Shown: positions 34,802 through 43,178 of the stretch, piece by piece
Layout: each line of letters begins with the position of its first letter
How positions within the stretch are numbered: the stretch's first letter is position 1
Assembly (NCBI GenBank): GCA_017450125.1
Contig: JAFSWZ010000014.1
Coordinates: 1-64,000 of the forward strand
Reading direction: 5' to 3'
DNA length: 64,000 nt
From: Synergistaceae bacterium
GTDB taxonomy: Bacteria; Synergistota; Synergistia; Synergistales; Aminobacteriaceae
Program-made: the position numbers and the translations under genes
Notes under the pieces: model-generated
The model's input: only the letters and a program-made list of their open reading frames with translations
Told to the model about the DNA's origin: nothing
The model's database searches: none

Positions 34802-36529
34802 ATGGCGAGAAGAACTTTTGACGCTAACATCAGGGCACTGCTTCACTTCGACTTCCCCTACTACGGGGAAACAGGAGACGGCCTCAGAGACGAGATAGGG
34901 CTGTTCACGTGGAGGCGGCAGGGGGGAGCGAAACTTGCGGGCAAAGAGATACCCTGCGACGAGCTCACCTCGGGTGTGCCGAAGTTCGGGTACAGGTGCT
35001 TGTACACCCGCAACGAAGCACAGTACATCACCGGCCAATCCTCTAATCACCCAGTGTTCACAAGCATTGTGGAGATATCCTGCTGGGTGCGCCCAATAAG
35101 CTTAGCGGGCGGCCTTATCTCACAGCTGAACTCTTCTGCAGGGTTGCCGCGCGTTCTCCTCAGGCTTGACGGTCAGGTTAGGCCGCAGATTGTCATCAAC
35201 GCTTTCTCTGTTGAGCCGGACATCTCTCTTACGCTCAACACATGGGCGTTCATCCGCGCGCGCGTAGACATCACGAACAAGACGGTAACAATCATCATCA
35301 ACGGCGGAACACCCTACGTGTACACGGGGATAGACAGTCTTTCCGCCATGCAGATTGGGAGCATAAACGTAGGCGGCCTCGACGGCATGATAGATGAGTT
35401 CTGCTTGTCGGCGGGAGCTGAAGACGGCGTTCCCGCATCACCGCGACAGGGCACTCTGAACGTCTACGACATCGGGGGCTTCGGCACTGGCGAACTCGGG
35501 GACGTTACCGTGAAGAAACGTACCCCCATATCAAGCGCGTGCTGTATCACGGGGTTTTCCCTGAAGACAGCTACTTACAGCAAGAAACGCACGATGTCTC
35601 TCGGCAAGCTTGCCGCTGGCTGGGAAGTCATGTTGCTCAACAACGAAACGGGCAAGTACCAGTTCACGAGGATAGAGAGCATGACCGACACGGAGATAAC
35701 TTTCACGGACGCAATCACTATCGGGAGCGGCAGTGTTCAGTGCGTGAGCGTACCTAACTTCAACACTCTCACAGTTACGGATGAAGGCGTGCTCATTCCT
35801 CCGATGTGGACTGACTCATACCAGAGCGGAGGCATTATCGCTTTCAGGTGCAAGGGGGACTGCTACGTTGACGGCCGGATACACACGCACGCTTTCGGGC
35901 GGGCACGAACTGACCTGCGGGCAATAAGTCATCCCCAGCTCATCGACAACTTCATCGTGAACAGCGGCGGCGGTATCTTCATCGCATGCGGTGGAACTTT
36001 CACGGCGACATCATACGCACGGATAGGCGCGAACTGGTCGGGAGCAGGCAAGGGAGGCGCACCCGTTCTCGGAGGCGGTGGCGGTGATGGCGGAGCTGGT
36101 TACGGAGGAGCGGGAGGTTCTGACACCGACAACTCAGGCTTAGGCGGCAAGGGCGGCGTAGGCGGAGGCGGCGGCGCAGGAGACGGCGCATCAGGAGGAG
36201 ACGCAGGCACTTCGGGAACAGGCGGCTACGGAGTCGACCTCACAGGCGAAACTTGCAGGGGCGGTACTCAGGCCTCAACAACCGGCGGCAATTCCCCCGA
36301 CGCTACGGGAGACCTCGATACAGGAGGCGGCGGCGCAGGAGGGAATTCCGGCAGTGCAGGAGACGCACCCGGCCAAGCCTCAGGAGCATGCCTCATCCTC
36401 ATCGCACAAAAAGTACGCGCCGACGAAAACGCCATCTCTACAGGCGGCAAGGGCGGAAGCTCAAGCGCAAACGCAAGCGGCGGAAGCGGTACGGGCTTCT
36501 GTTACATAGCTACACAATCATACGCATAA
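34802..36529 (+). CDS. Tail fibre/adhesin: LamG-like domain and poly-glycine region
   Basis: A 575-residue protein. Residues ~1-210 resemble a concanavalin/LamG sandwich (DANIRALLHFD near the start, NTWAFIRARVDITNKTVTIIINGG, IGSINVGGLDGMIDEFCLS). Residues ~420-550 are extremely Gly-rich (GGGGGDGGAGYGGAGG and similar), as in tail fibres with polyglycine-II helical tips. The end is FCYIATQSYA. ATG at 34802 follows GGAAGGTGA. Likely receptor-binding fibre. Confidence 0.75.
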   Translation: MARRTFDANIRALLHFDFPYYGETGDGLRDEIGLFTWRRQGGAKLAGKEIPCDELTSGVPKFGYRCLYTRNEAQYITGQSSNHPVFTSIVEISCWVRPISLAGGLISQLNSSAGLPRVLLRLDGQVRPQIVINAFSVEPDISLTLNTWAFIRARVDITNKTVTIIINGGTPYVYTGIDSLSAMQIGSINVGGLDGMIDEFCLSAGAEDGVPASPRQGTLNVYDIGGFGTGELGDVTVKKRTPISSACCITGFSLKTATYSKKRTMSLGKLAAGWEVMLLNNETGKYQFTRIESMTDTEITFTDAITIGSGSVQCVSVPNFNTLTVTDEGVLIPPMWTDSYQSGGIIAFRCKGDCYVDGRIHTHAFGRARTDLRAISHPQLIDNFIVNSGGGIFIACGGTFTATSYARIGANWSGAGKGGAPVLGGGGGDGGAGYGGAGGSDTDNSGLGGKGGVGGGGGAGDGASGGDAGTSGTGGYGVDLTGETCRGGTQASTTGGNSPDATGDLDTGGGGAGGNSGSAGDAPGQASGACLILIAQKVRADENAISTGGKGGSSSANASGGSGTGFCYIATQSYA

Positions 36530-36576
36530 CTACCTAGCTTTTAGCACTCGAACACTCTGACCGCTAAAATTTCACG

Positions 36577-36620
36577 AAAAAAAGTGCAATTCTCCTGAGC
36601 AGGAAGTTGTACTTTTTTTT
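36577..36620. terminator. Bidirectional-type terminator after the fibre gene
   Basis: An A7 run and a T8 run flank an imperfect stem (AAGTGCAATTCTCC with GGAAGTTGTACTT, 4-base loop), so it could stop transcription from either side. Confidence 0.75.
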
Positions 36621-36676
36621 ACACAATTTTGGCACACGAGCAGAGAGACTGCTAAAACGTACGGAGAATTACTTAC

Positions 36677-38137
36677 ATGAGCAACATATCAATTGACCCT
36701 ATACGCTGGCAGACAGACACTCTCAGCACATACGCTGAAGGCATGCTCGTTACGACAGACAGCGCACCGATGGACTTGTCGAGCGCAAACACGGTAACAG
36801 GCATTGAGGTGAGTGGCTACCAGCCCGACGGCACATCGCGTTACGTGGCCTTCAAGGTGAGGGGGCAGTGGGGGAGATTAACGGGCTCTGGGACATTCAG
36901 CGCATTCAGCACGAACAAGGCGGACATGAACACTCTCAGGGCCTACGGCAATACCCCTGAAGAATTAACAGCCCTGACGAACGTACCAGCACTTGCGGGG
37001 CAGAAGTTCGGCATTGCACTTGGCCTGAGCACAGACGATCTGAGCAGGCACATTCCGCTCATCTCACTGACCTTCAAGTGCCGGAGCACGGAGATACAGT
37101 ACACAACATCGCAGTACTCCCCGCGCTACGACTTGGCCGCCGATGCACAGGTGATAAACATCTGGGCTGAAGCAGAGGGACAGCGGGATGGTATGTGCAA
37201 CGTTTACGCACAGTACACAGCCCCTGACGGGCACTTGTCCGAGTGGACACCTATAAGCGACATGGCGGGTGTTTGCGCAAAAGCAGTCCAGCTCCGAGCA
37301 GACTTCTCAGTCCAGAGAGTAGGAGCGGCTATTCCTGACCGCGTCAATCTTGGCGTGGTGAAAGTTATTTACGCTACGGGGGGCGTGGTAATTCCGGGCT
37401 CGAGCGAGAGCGAACTGATCACGAAGACGGAGGACTGGTACATGCCGGTGCATTCCTGCAGGGTAACGGTCAACCACAGCGAACTTGAAGGAAGCACGCT
37501 GAAACTGTACGCGTCATTCCGCCCCGCCCCCGAAAGAGTAACGGGCACAACGCTGGGCACAGGCACAGGAGCAAGACAGACCTTCACGCTCCTGCACAGG
37601 ACGGGCATAAGGCCGGACGGCTTTCAGCTGTACTACGACGGCGAGCCCGCAGTAACGGACTTTGAGGTGGACGGACAGCAGGGCACAGTGTCATGCACAG
37701 CCCCTGTAGGCACAATCATTACGTGCGATTACGAGTGTGGCTGGAGTGCTGAAGAGTGGCAAGAACTACCACTAACCTCACGGTACGACATGGGCACGCA
37801 CATGAAATCCGAGTACCGGCTTGCAGTTCACGGAAACACGGACACATGCTGTGCACTGAGGGCAGTAACAACGACAGAAAGCGGCGTGATCTACGGGGAG
37901 GCTTTAGGCGCGGGGACAGGCCGTCAGAAAACCTACAAGCTCAAACATCCCGTAAAGGGCGGCGAAGTGAAACTTATCGTGAACGGCACACAGCTTTCAG
38001 AGAAGTACTTTGCTCTTCATGAAGACGCACAGCACATCACAGCGTCCGTAACAGCCGGGCAAGCCATAACAGCCAATTACGAATGGCAGAGCAATCCGCC
38101 ATCAATCTACCAGATAGAAGCAGTGTTCAGCGAATGA
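36677..38137 (+). CDS. Phage structural protein of unknown function
   Basis: A 486-residue beta-rich protein in the fibre region. Two copies of a ~90-residue module start near VTGTTLGTGTGARQTFTLLH and YGEALGAGTGRQKTYKLKH; each ends with xVTAGQxITxxYE or a variant, like the repeated domain of tail-fibre and appendage proteins. No catalytic motif. Probable fibre or baseplate-appendage component. Confidence 0.6.
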   Translation: MSNISIDPIRWQTDTLSTYAEGMLVTTDSAPMDLSSANTVTGIEVSGYQPDGTSRYVAFKVRGQWGRLTGSGTFSAFSTNKADMNTLRAYGNTPEELTALTNVPALAGQKFGIALGLSTDDLSRHIPLISLTFKCRSTEIQYTTSQYSPRYDLAADAQVINIWAEAEGQRDGMCNVYAQYTAPDGHLSEWTPISDMAGVCAKAVQLRADFSVQRVGAAIPDRVNLGVVKVIYATGGVVIPGSSESELITKTEDWYMPVHSCRVTVNHSELEGSTLKLYASFRPAPERVTGTTLGTGTGARQTFTLLHRTGIRPDGFQLYYDGEPAVTDFEVDGQQGTVSCTAPVGTIITCDYECGWSAEEWQELPLTSRYDMGTHMKSEYRLAVHGNTDTCCALRAVTTTESGVIYGEALGAGTGRQKTYKLKHPVKGGEVKLIVNGTQLSEKYFALHEDAQHITASVTAGQAITANYEWQSNPPSIYQIEAVFSE

Positions 38138-38149
38138 GAGGTGAGAACG

Positions 38150-38221
38150 ATGAGCACACAGCGCAGACCAAAGCCAATACCCATTCCCGAGCCTGAACAG
38201 AAAGAAGGTGAGGAAGAATGA
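38150..38221 (+). CDS. 23-residue Pro/Glu-rich peptide, translationally coupled
   Basis: ATG at 38150 follows GAGAGGTGAG; the frame encodes MSTQRRPKPIPIPEPEQKEG and ends EEE. Its TGA overlaps the next ATG. It may be a leader that couples translation rather than a functional protein. Confidence 0.4.
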   Translation: MSTQRRPKPIPIPEPEQKEGEEE

Positions 38222-38904
38222 GCAGGCCTAATTTCAGCGTCAAACACGTAGAGACACAATCCCAGCTTCCGGCCAAGCTAACGAAAGGGCGCGCGTACTT
38301 TGTCGATGACGAACAAATCATCATCGTTGATCACGGTTACGGCCCGGTAACATACGGCGGCAAGGTAGGAGCACAAGGCATACCCGGCGAACCTTTGCCG
38401 GTGATACAGGCACAGATAGACAGCCTGAGTGAAGCGTCATTGAAGATGCAGAACTACATGTGGGAAGAAAGCGAGTACGTCCGCACACATGATGAACGCC
38501 TTGAAGGTCTTGTCGATGACGCGCGTACAGAACTGCAGGCGCAGGTAGACCAGACAGCGAACGCGATACTGACTCTCACAGCACTGCTTCACGAGAAGTT
38601 CAACCAGTACGACAACGCAGTTTCAACGCTGGCCAAGACAATCGGCGAGATGTACCCCGACCCGCAGGAACAGTCCTACGATGACCCGCTGGACAACGAA
38701 ACACTGTCAACAGAGGCGGGTACATGGACAATTCAACAGACGAACTTGAAGGACGGCACCATCGTCTTAGAGTTAGAGGCGCAGGAACTCCTGATTAACA
38801 CGCTAACAACCGGCGACCGCGTCGAGTATGACGGTACGGACTGGAAGGTAGCGGACAAGCAGGAGACGGACGGGTTTATCACCCTAACATTAACCAATCT
38901 ATAA
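38218..38904 (+). CDS. Putative short tail fibre/spike protein
   Basis: A 228-residue protein: a compact N-terminus (FSVKHVETQSQLPAKLTKGRAYFVDDEQIIIVDHG), a short collagen-like GAQGIPGEPLP, a coiled coil (~75-150) and a beta C-terminus. FVDDEQIIIVDHG resembles attachment domains of phage fibres. Function is inferred from layout and position. Confidence 0.55.
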   Translation: MSRPNFSVKHVETQSQLPAKLTKGRAYFVDDEQIIIVDHGYGPVTYGGKVGAQGIPGEPLPVIQAQIDSLSEASLKMQNYMWEESEYVRTHDERLEGLVDDARTELQAQVDQTANAILTLTALLHEKFNQYDNAVSTLAKTIGEMYPDPQEQSYDDPLDNETLSTEAGTWTIQQTNLKDGTIVLELEAQELLINTLTTGDRVEYDGTDWKVADKQETDGFITLTLTNL

Positions 38905-38916
38905 GGAGGAACTATA

Positions 38917-39471
38917 ATGCCTACGTACGGAATTAACGGAACAACCCTCAACCTCGAACACCTTGTGTTCAAGTGCAACAACGCGGCGAACTGGAGCGCG
39001 GACTATGTTCTTGCGGCGGGCGAACTCGGAGTAGAGCTCGACACCAAGAAGGTGAAGCTGGGCGACGGCTCAACAGTATGGAGCGAGCTGGGGTACTACA
39101 GCGACCCCGTAGTAAGCGGCCTCGTCGAGACTCTTACCGGCCGCGTAACCACAGCAGAAGGCACGCTGACATCACTGGGCACGCGCATGGACACTGCGGA
39201 GGGCAACATCACCTCACACGGGACGCGCCTTGACACAGCAGAGGGCAACATCACCTCACAGGGCACGCGCCTCACGACAGCTGAAGACGACATCGACGCA
39301 GTAGAGGGCAGACTTGATACTGCAGAGGCCGACATCGACGCGCTCGAGGCAAAGGACACGACGCACGAGTCGCGCATGACAGCGATTGAAGGTGTCAACA
39401 CAGCACAGGGAGGGAGGTTAGACGCGCTCGAGGCCATAACGACCATCAGCGCGAATCCCTTTTCTGCATAA
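38917..39471 (+). CDS. Tail fibre with Mtd-type N-terminal domain and coiled-coil heptads
   Basis: A 184-residue protein. Residues ~10-60 (FKCNNAANWSADYVLAAGELGVELDTKKVKLGDGSTVWSELGYY) match the N-terminal attachment domain of major tropism determinant and hyaluronidase-like fibres, with the GELGvexDTkKvKlGDGsxxWxxLxYY signature. Residues ~70-170 are an eleven-residue-type repeat of TAEGNITSxGTRLDTAE forming a coiled coil. GGAGGA precedes the start. No C-type lectin domain is attached in this gene. Confidence 0.75.
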   Translation: MPTYGINGTTLNLEHLVFKCNNAANWSADYVLAAGELGVELDTKKVKLGDGSTVWSELGYYSDPVVSGLVETLTGRVTTAEGTLTSLGTRMDTAEGNITSHGTRLDTAEGNITSQGTRLTTAEDDIDAVEGRLDTAEADIDALEAKDTTHESRMTAIEGVNTAQGGRLDALEAITTISANPFSA

Positions 39472-39481
39472 CTGGTCTGTG

Positions 39482-39571
39482 ATGCAGGCGCGGCTTGAGG
39501 CACTAGAAGGGCTCGTAGTTGACGTGAAAGACCTCGTGAACAGCGTAATCGGCAACTTCGAGCGTACATAA
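39482..39571 (+). CDS. 29-residue coiled-coil peptide
   Basis: MQARLEALEGLVVDVKDLV plus a short tail continues the heptad style of the preceding fibre but in a different frame and without a good ribosome binding site. It could be a small gene or the displaced end of the fibre. Confidence 0.3.
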   Translation: MQARLEALEGLVVDVKDLVNSVIGNFERT

Positions 39572-39577
39572 GAACAT

Positions 39578-39606
39578 AGCCCCCTATAACAGGGGGGCTG
39601 TTTTTA
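39578..39606 (+). terminator. Intrinsic terminator in the fibre region
   Basis: AGCCCCCT pairs with AGGGGGGCT (one bulged G) around ATAAC and is followed by GTTTTT. Confidence 0.75.
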
Positions 39607-39622
39607 GGGAGATGATAAGAAA

Positions 39623-40900
39623 ATGGCAACGGATTATTCAAGGTGGTACAGAGTAGGGCAGTGCGCCGTAACCTACAACAGCAAGGCCGTTACGGGAACG
39701 AGTACCTATTGGAGCGCGTCAGGGCTGTTACCGGGGGACTTATTCACGACGGACAACGGGGCGACGTTCTACGAAATCGACACGGTAACGGACAACACGC
39801 ACATAACGTTAAAGACGGCTTACACGCAGGGTACGGACAGCGCGAGCTCGTACGCGATAGTTCGCAACTTCACGGCGACGATGCCCGCACAGGTAGCGGC
39901 GCAGACGAGCGACCTTCTGCTGGACATGAGGCGATACCTCGATAACGACACGCAGACTCTGAGGGGCAAGAGTGCGTACGAAATCGCCGTAGCGAAGGGC
40001 TACACGGGCACAGAATCGCAGTGGTTAGAGAGCCTCATCGGGGCTGGGCAGTGGAACACGCTTGATGCGCGCACAGCGATACTCTCAGAGATGGCCGGTC
40101 CGACGCACAACAGCATTTTCAGGGGCAAGGACTTGGGCTCAACGATAACGGCCGCGCAGTACAACGCCATCAAGAACGGGACGTTCGATGACCTGTACAT
40201 CGGGGATTACTGGACGTTCGACGGGATAAAGCACCGCATAGCGCACATCGACTACTACTACGACAGGGGAACGGGCTTCAACCCTACGGTCCAGCCCGGC
40301 GACATAGCCGCGAAGGGGTACGTGTACAACGCCTCCCGCACCCCCCATCACGTGATTCTGCTACCCGACGCGTCGATAATCACGGGCAAGTGGCACACTG
40401 AGGACACAATTCTGCAGGGTTACTACGGGACGAACTTCTGGAACGAGATACTGCCGCAGATCTACACGAAGCTTGCGGGCTACGTTGGAGCAGAGCACCT
40501 TCTGGAGTTCCAGCAGACGATGGCGAGCAAGATGAACGACGCGCACACGCAGGTGGGTTACACGACGCAGTACGTAATGGCGGGTCTGCTGAGCGTGCAG
40601 GAGCTGTTCGGTTACCCGAGCGTGAACAAGCGGAGTGAGAACTACACGAACATAGACAATATCTGGTGGACGGAGGAGTTTGCGCTGTTCCGCCTAGCGC
40701 CGCAGTACAGGTACAAGGTGGTCGGCTGCTGCCTGCGGGACATACAGGGCTGGTCGTCGTACTACGGGTGCCTACAGCCGCAATTGCTGTGGGTTTACGG
40801 CCAGGTCGCGGGGATGAACAGCGGCATGATGCAGAGCTTCATCACGCAGGACGTGTCGAGTGGTTTCCGGCCGTACTGGGGCGTAGCGGTGTACAACTAA
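39623..40900 (+). CDS. Large tail fibre/receptor-binding protein
   Basis: A 425-residue protein. Residues ~1-85 (YSRWYRVGQCAVTYNSKAVTGTSTYW, GDLFTTDNGATFYEIDTVTDNTHITL) are a fibre attachment domain found in many tail proteins. GKSAYEIAVAKGYTGTESQWLESL (~114-138) is the collagen-like linker motif. The C-terminus ends SSGFRPYWGVAVYN, a GxRPxxxV ending seen in DUF6273/C-type-lectin-like receptor-binding domains; this last point is weak similarity. It is the last large prophage gene and has its own start signal after a terminator. Confidence 0.7.
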   Translation: MATDYSRWYRVGQCAVTYNSKAVTGTSTYWSASGLLPGDLFTTDNGATFYEIDTVTDNTHITLKTAYTQGTDSASSYAIVRNFTATMPAQVAAQTSDLLLDMRRYLDNDTQTLRGKSAYEIAVAKGYTGTESQWLESLIGAGQWNTLDARTAILSEMAGPTHNSIFRGKDLGSTITAAQYNAIKNGTFDDLYIGDYWTFDGIKHRIAHIDYYYDRGTGFNPTVQPGDIAAKGYVYNASRTPHHVILLPDASIITGKWHTEDTILQGYYGTNFWNEILPQIYTKLAGYVGAEHLLEFQQTMASKMNDAHTQVGYTTQYVMAGLLSVQELFGYPSVNKRSENYTNIDNIWWTEEFALFRLAPQYRYKVVGCCLRDIQGWSSYYGCLQPQLLWVYGQVAGMNSGMMQSFITQDVSSGFRPYWGVAVYN

Positions 40901-40919
40901 GGGAGGAGAGTGAGCAGGA

Positions 40920-41204
40920 ATGAGCAAGCTGAAGCTGAGCGGCGGTCGAGAGGTTGAGTGCGAGCGCAACGGTGACTTCTGGGAGTGTGCCGAGCCTGTA
41001 ACGCGTTCGGACCTTGACGGAGTGAGCGTTGTTGATGACGACGGGAGCGTAGTCTTGGCCGGAGCCCTCGAGGTGCAGGCGGTGAGCAACGTCGGGGGAA
41101 AGTGCGGTGTGTGGCTTGAGGCGATGAGCGCGGAGAAGCTGAAGTTGGAGAAGGCTGCGGCGGATATAGAGTACGTCGCGATGATGGCGGGGGTGGAACT
41201 GTAA
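40920..41204 (+). CDS. Small phage protein of unknown function
   Basis: A 94-residue protein (MSKLKLSGGREVECERNGDFWEC). The early part is beta-rich, the end a helix (LEAMSAEKLKLEKAAADIEYVAMMAG). Its TAA overlaps the next ATG. Position before an XkdX-like gene suggests a fibre accessory or chaperone. Confidence 0.55.
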   Translation: MSKLKLSGGREVECERNGDFWECAEPVTRSDLDGVSVVDDDGSVVLAGALEVQAVSNVGGKCGVWLEAMSAEKLKLEKAAADIEYVAMMAGVEL

Positions 41205-41344
41205 TGAGCGAGTTTGCGCTGAAAGTGAAGAGATGGTACGTGCTGGGGCTGTGGAGTGAACAGCGGGTACGCGAGGCAGTAGCACAAGGGAAGCTGAGTG
41301 CGGAGGAGTTCAAGGCGATAACGGGGAAGGGACTTCTGGGGTAA
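41204..41344 (+). CDS. XkdX-like small tail protein
   Basis: A 46-residue protein: VKRWYVLGLWSEQRVREAVA followed by GKLSAEEFKAITG. This is the XkdX pattern (aromatic, LGLWxxxxVxxxVxxGxLTxexYxxITG) found at the end of tail operons. Coupled to the preceding gene through TAATG. Confidence 0.75.
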   Translation: MSEFALKVKRWYVLGLWSEQRVREAVAQGKLSAEEFKAITGKGLLG

Positions 41345-41356
41345 GGTAAGAGATGA

Positions 41357-41406
41357 AGCAGGTGTGTAACTTTGAGACAGGTTGCATGCCTGCTAATTTT
41401 TTTTGT
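41357..41406 (+). terminator. Probable terminator at the end of the prophage late operon
   Basis: AGCAGG at 41357 can pair with CCTGCT at 41389-41394 (inner alternative CAGG/CCTG) and eight T residues follow at 41397. The stem is short, the U-tract strong. Confidence 0.5.
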
Positions 41407-41418
41407 GGTATAATGTGC

Positions 41419-42192
41419 CTATCCAGAGAAAGAACTTGAAATAGCGCGGATGCCTAACCTAGTGAGTGGGAAGTCGAACTTCACGGGGTCGGAAGGGCAG
41501 AAGAGGCGGAAAGAGGAAGTAATTTGCTTAGCGGACACGATGTCCCCGATTTTCCGCAACGTTAGGCCAAGTCTAAGTGCTATTCGGTGCATGTGCACAT
41601 CTGTCGGCACAATAAGTTCGCTGGGCTTCAGGACTTCCCAGCCGCCGGGATCTACATCTTCCTTCCTTACCATCCACCTTAAGTACAAGAACAGTCTCTT
41701 ACATGCGCTGCCATCCTTAGGGGCTGAGATTAACGAGAACGAACCAGCCGCTTTGTTGCGTGATAACCTCTCCGCAAACTTGTCCATCCCGGAAAATATA
41801 TCCCCGTCAGACTTGCGCAGACAATCTCCCGCAAATGCCTCGATGCTGTCATATTCCCTGAGCACTTCCGTCATGTTCCTCAGCAGGTTGTTCATGTCCC
41901 GTGCTGTCGTAAAACGGTGCTTGAAGTCTTTAGGCAATATGTCAGGATTGTCGTTGTTCAGCAGAAATTCATGCGGATGCTTACCTAGACGCGACAAGAC
42001 CTTCTCCGTGCTCTTCATGATCTGTGCCACGCGGCCGTACGCCAGCGACGAAGCCACAAGTCCCGTTATCTCCCTGTCCCTCACGTCGTCGTAGTTGTAC
42101 AGGAAAAACAGCGGGTCAGGGTTGACTATCTCCCTGCGCGCGTAAACATAGTACATCCCCTCAAGAAACGCCTTCAGCTTATCCTTCTCCAT
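41419..42192 (-). CDS. TIGR02757 family protein, 3' end on the prophage side of attR
   Basis: A 257-residue protein of the TIGR02757/DUF2400 family: YNYDDVRDREITGLVASSLAYGRVAQIM, LFLYLRWMVRKEDVDPGGWEVLKPSELIVPTDVHMHRIALRLGLTLRK, and SDPVKFDFPLTRLGI near the end. Function is not established; the middle resembles helix-hairpin-helix glycosylase folds. The prophage repeat covers codons for LRLGLTLRKIGDIV, so the last 39 residues come from the element side. The protein appears complete. ATG at 42192 gives MEKDKLKAFL. Confidence 0.85.
   Translation of the reverse strand: MEKDKLKAFLEGMYYVYARREIVNPDPLFFLYNYDDVRDREITGLVASSLAYGRVAQIMKSTEKVLSRLGKHPHEFLLNNDNPDILPKDFKHRFTTARDMNNLLRNMTEVLREYDSIEAFAGDCLRKSDGDIFSGMDKFAERLSRNKAAGSFSLISAPKDGSACKRLFLYLRWMVRKEDVDPGGWEVLKPSELIVPTDVHMHRIALRLGLTLRKIGDIVSAKQITSSFRLFCPSDPVKFDFPLTRLGIRAISSSFSG
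41535..41573 (+). repeat. Right prophage attachment repeat (attR)
   Basis: Identical over 39 bases to 11836-11874, same orientation. Lies inside the TIGR02757 gene in a conserved segment. Confidence 0.9.
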
Positions 42193-42200
42193 TGTGCCCA

Positions 42201-42232
42201 AAAATTCAGGGGAGCGTCATTCCACCCCCCTG
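42201..42232 (-). terminator. Probable terminator of the ferritin operon
   Basis: On the minus strand CAGGGG pairs with CCCCTG and is followed by AATTTTTGG. Confidence 0.55.
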
Positions 42233-42241
42233 CTCGTCCGC

Positions 42242-42730
42242 TTAACGCCCGGCAAGTTCACGGTCAACTGTGTAGACACCGTGCTTGTCCGTGCCCAGAA
42301 ATTCCAGCTTGCTCACGATACCGCTGGTGTTGTCCTCTTCCTCCATCTGCTCGTCAACGTACCACTGAAGCATTGACTGCGTCGCGTAATCCTTCTCGCT
42401 TATGGCAAGGTCAACCAGCTTGTAGATGCGGGAGGTTACGTACTGTTCATGAGCATAGGCCGCCTTGAACGCCTCCAGTGCGTCAGCGTAGGCCTCTTTC
42501 GGCTTCGCAACGTCGGGGATGATTACCCGTGCTCCGCGCTCGTAGATGTAGGCGATGAACTTCTCCGCGTGCTCGACCTCCTCGCTGTACTGCTTGCGCA
42601 TCCAGTGGGACATTCCGTCGAGACCTTCCGCCTTGAAGTAGGCCGACATCGCAAGGTAGATGTACACAGAATCGTACTCGGCCTTGATCTGGTCGTTGAT
42701 GGCAGAGACCATCGCGTCGGAAATCTTCAT
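42242..42730 (-). CDS. Non-haem bacterial ferritin
   Basis: A 162-residue ferritin: four-helix pattern with AINDQIKAEYDSVYIYLAMSAYFKAEGLDG (first ferroxidase helix with Glu ligand), the EEVEHAEKFIAYIYERG helix with the E-x2-H ligand pair (~50-53), and QWYVDEQMEEEDN with further Glu ligands. It oxidises and stores iron as a 24-mer, limiting Fenton chemistry. Its ATG overlaps the superoxide reductase stop (TAATG), so the two are co-translated. Confidence 0.93.
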   Translation of the reverse strand: MKISDAMVSAINDQIKAEYDSVYIYLAMSAYFKAEGLDGMSHWMRKQYSEEVEHAEKFIAYIYERGARVIIPDVAKPKEAYADALEAFKAAYAHEQYVTSRIYKLVDLAISEKDYATQSMLQWYVDEQMEEEDNTSGIVSKLEFLGTDKHGVYTVDRELAGR

Positions 42731-43095
42731 TACGCCTCAGCCTTCCAGAGACCGTGCTTGTTGCAGTACTCACGCGCTACAGTACCGGCCTTGATGTTCC
42801 CGAACTCTGCCGCAGGTGCTTCGCCGGGCTTCAGGAACTGGCGGCACACACGCTCGCCGTTGATGACCTCGATCCACTCGATGTAGTGATCTTCCGCCAT
42901 AGGATGAGCGACGCTCCCTACCTTCACCGTCTGGCCGTCGAACGCAGGCACGTGCTTCTCCGTTGCCGCGTCGGTAGTGTTCTCCTTGAGCTCACGCATA
43001 GGCTCGCCGCAGCACACCAGCTGGCCGCCTCCGACGTGCATAACCTCAACGATGTTGCCGCACTTGGCACACTTGAATACGCTTAACTTCTCCAT
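42730..43095 (-). CDS. Superoxide reductase (desulfoferrodoxin, two-iron type)
   Basis: A 121-residue protein. The N-terminal desulforedoxin centre has Cys9, Cys12, Cys28 and Cys29. The catalytic Fe(His)4Cys centre shows His48 (EKHVP), His64 and His70 ([13 protein letters not shown]), and the CNKHG motif near the C-terminus. It reduces superoxide to peroxide without making oxygen, the anaerobe's alternative to superoxide dismutase. First gene of the operon with ferritin. Confidence 0.95.
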   Translation of the reverse strand: MEKLSVFKCAKCGNIVEVMHVGGGQLVCCGEPMRELKENTTDAATEKHVPAFDGQTVKVGSVAHPMAEDHYIEWIEVINGERVCRQFLKPGEAPAAEFGNIKAGTVAREYCNKHGLWKAEA

Positions 43096-43178
43096 GATAC
43101 TTTTACCCCCTGTGAATTATTGATGGAATGCTAGAATAATATCATGCGCATGTGAATTACTCAAAGGGGGAACGTTTC

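Larger units (their letters stand above)
11836..41573. mobile_element. Prophage, lambda-type head and P2/Mu-type contractile tail, probably defective
   Basis: The 29.7-kb region between two perfect 39-bp direct repeats holds replication (primase-helicase), packaging, head, tail and fibre genes in standard late order. No integrase, excisionase or repressor is visible. Baseplate genes gpV, gpW and gpJ and late-control gpD are absent; an IS607 element lies at their expected position. The portal gene is frameshifted. The right repeat lies inside a conserved host-type gene (TIGR02757 family), the left just upstream of the AIR-synthase-like gene. Confidence 0.9.

Noticed and set aside
39180-39420. 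CRISPR-like spaced repeats
   Set aside because: The repeating pattern encodes the TAEGNITS coiled-coil repeats of a fibre; units are coding and lack conserved palindromic repeats and unique spacers.
38917-40900. A diversity-generating retroelement suggested by the Mtd-type fibre domain and the GxRP ending
   Set aside because: No reverse transcriptase gene or template repeat is visible in the window, and the fibre C-terminus has no matching repeat downstream.
41405-41414. TATAAT on the plus strand just after the prophage terminator
   Set aside because: No -35 and no plus-strand gene follows; it reads into the antisense of the TIGR02757 gene.
41353-41439. A 28-codon plus-strand ORF at the prophage end
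   Set aside because: It runs through the terminator hairpin and T-run and has no similarity to known small proteins.
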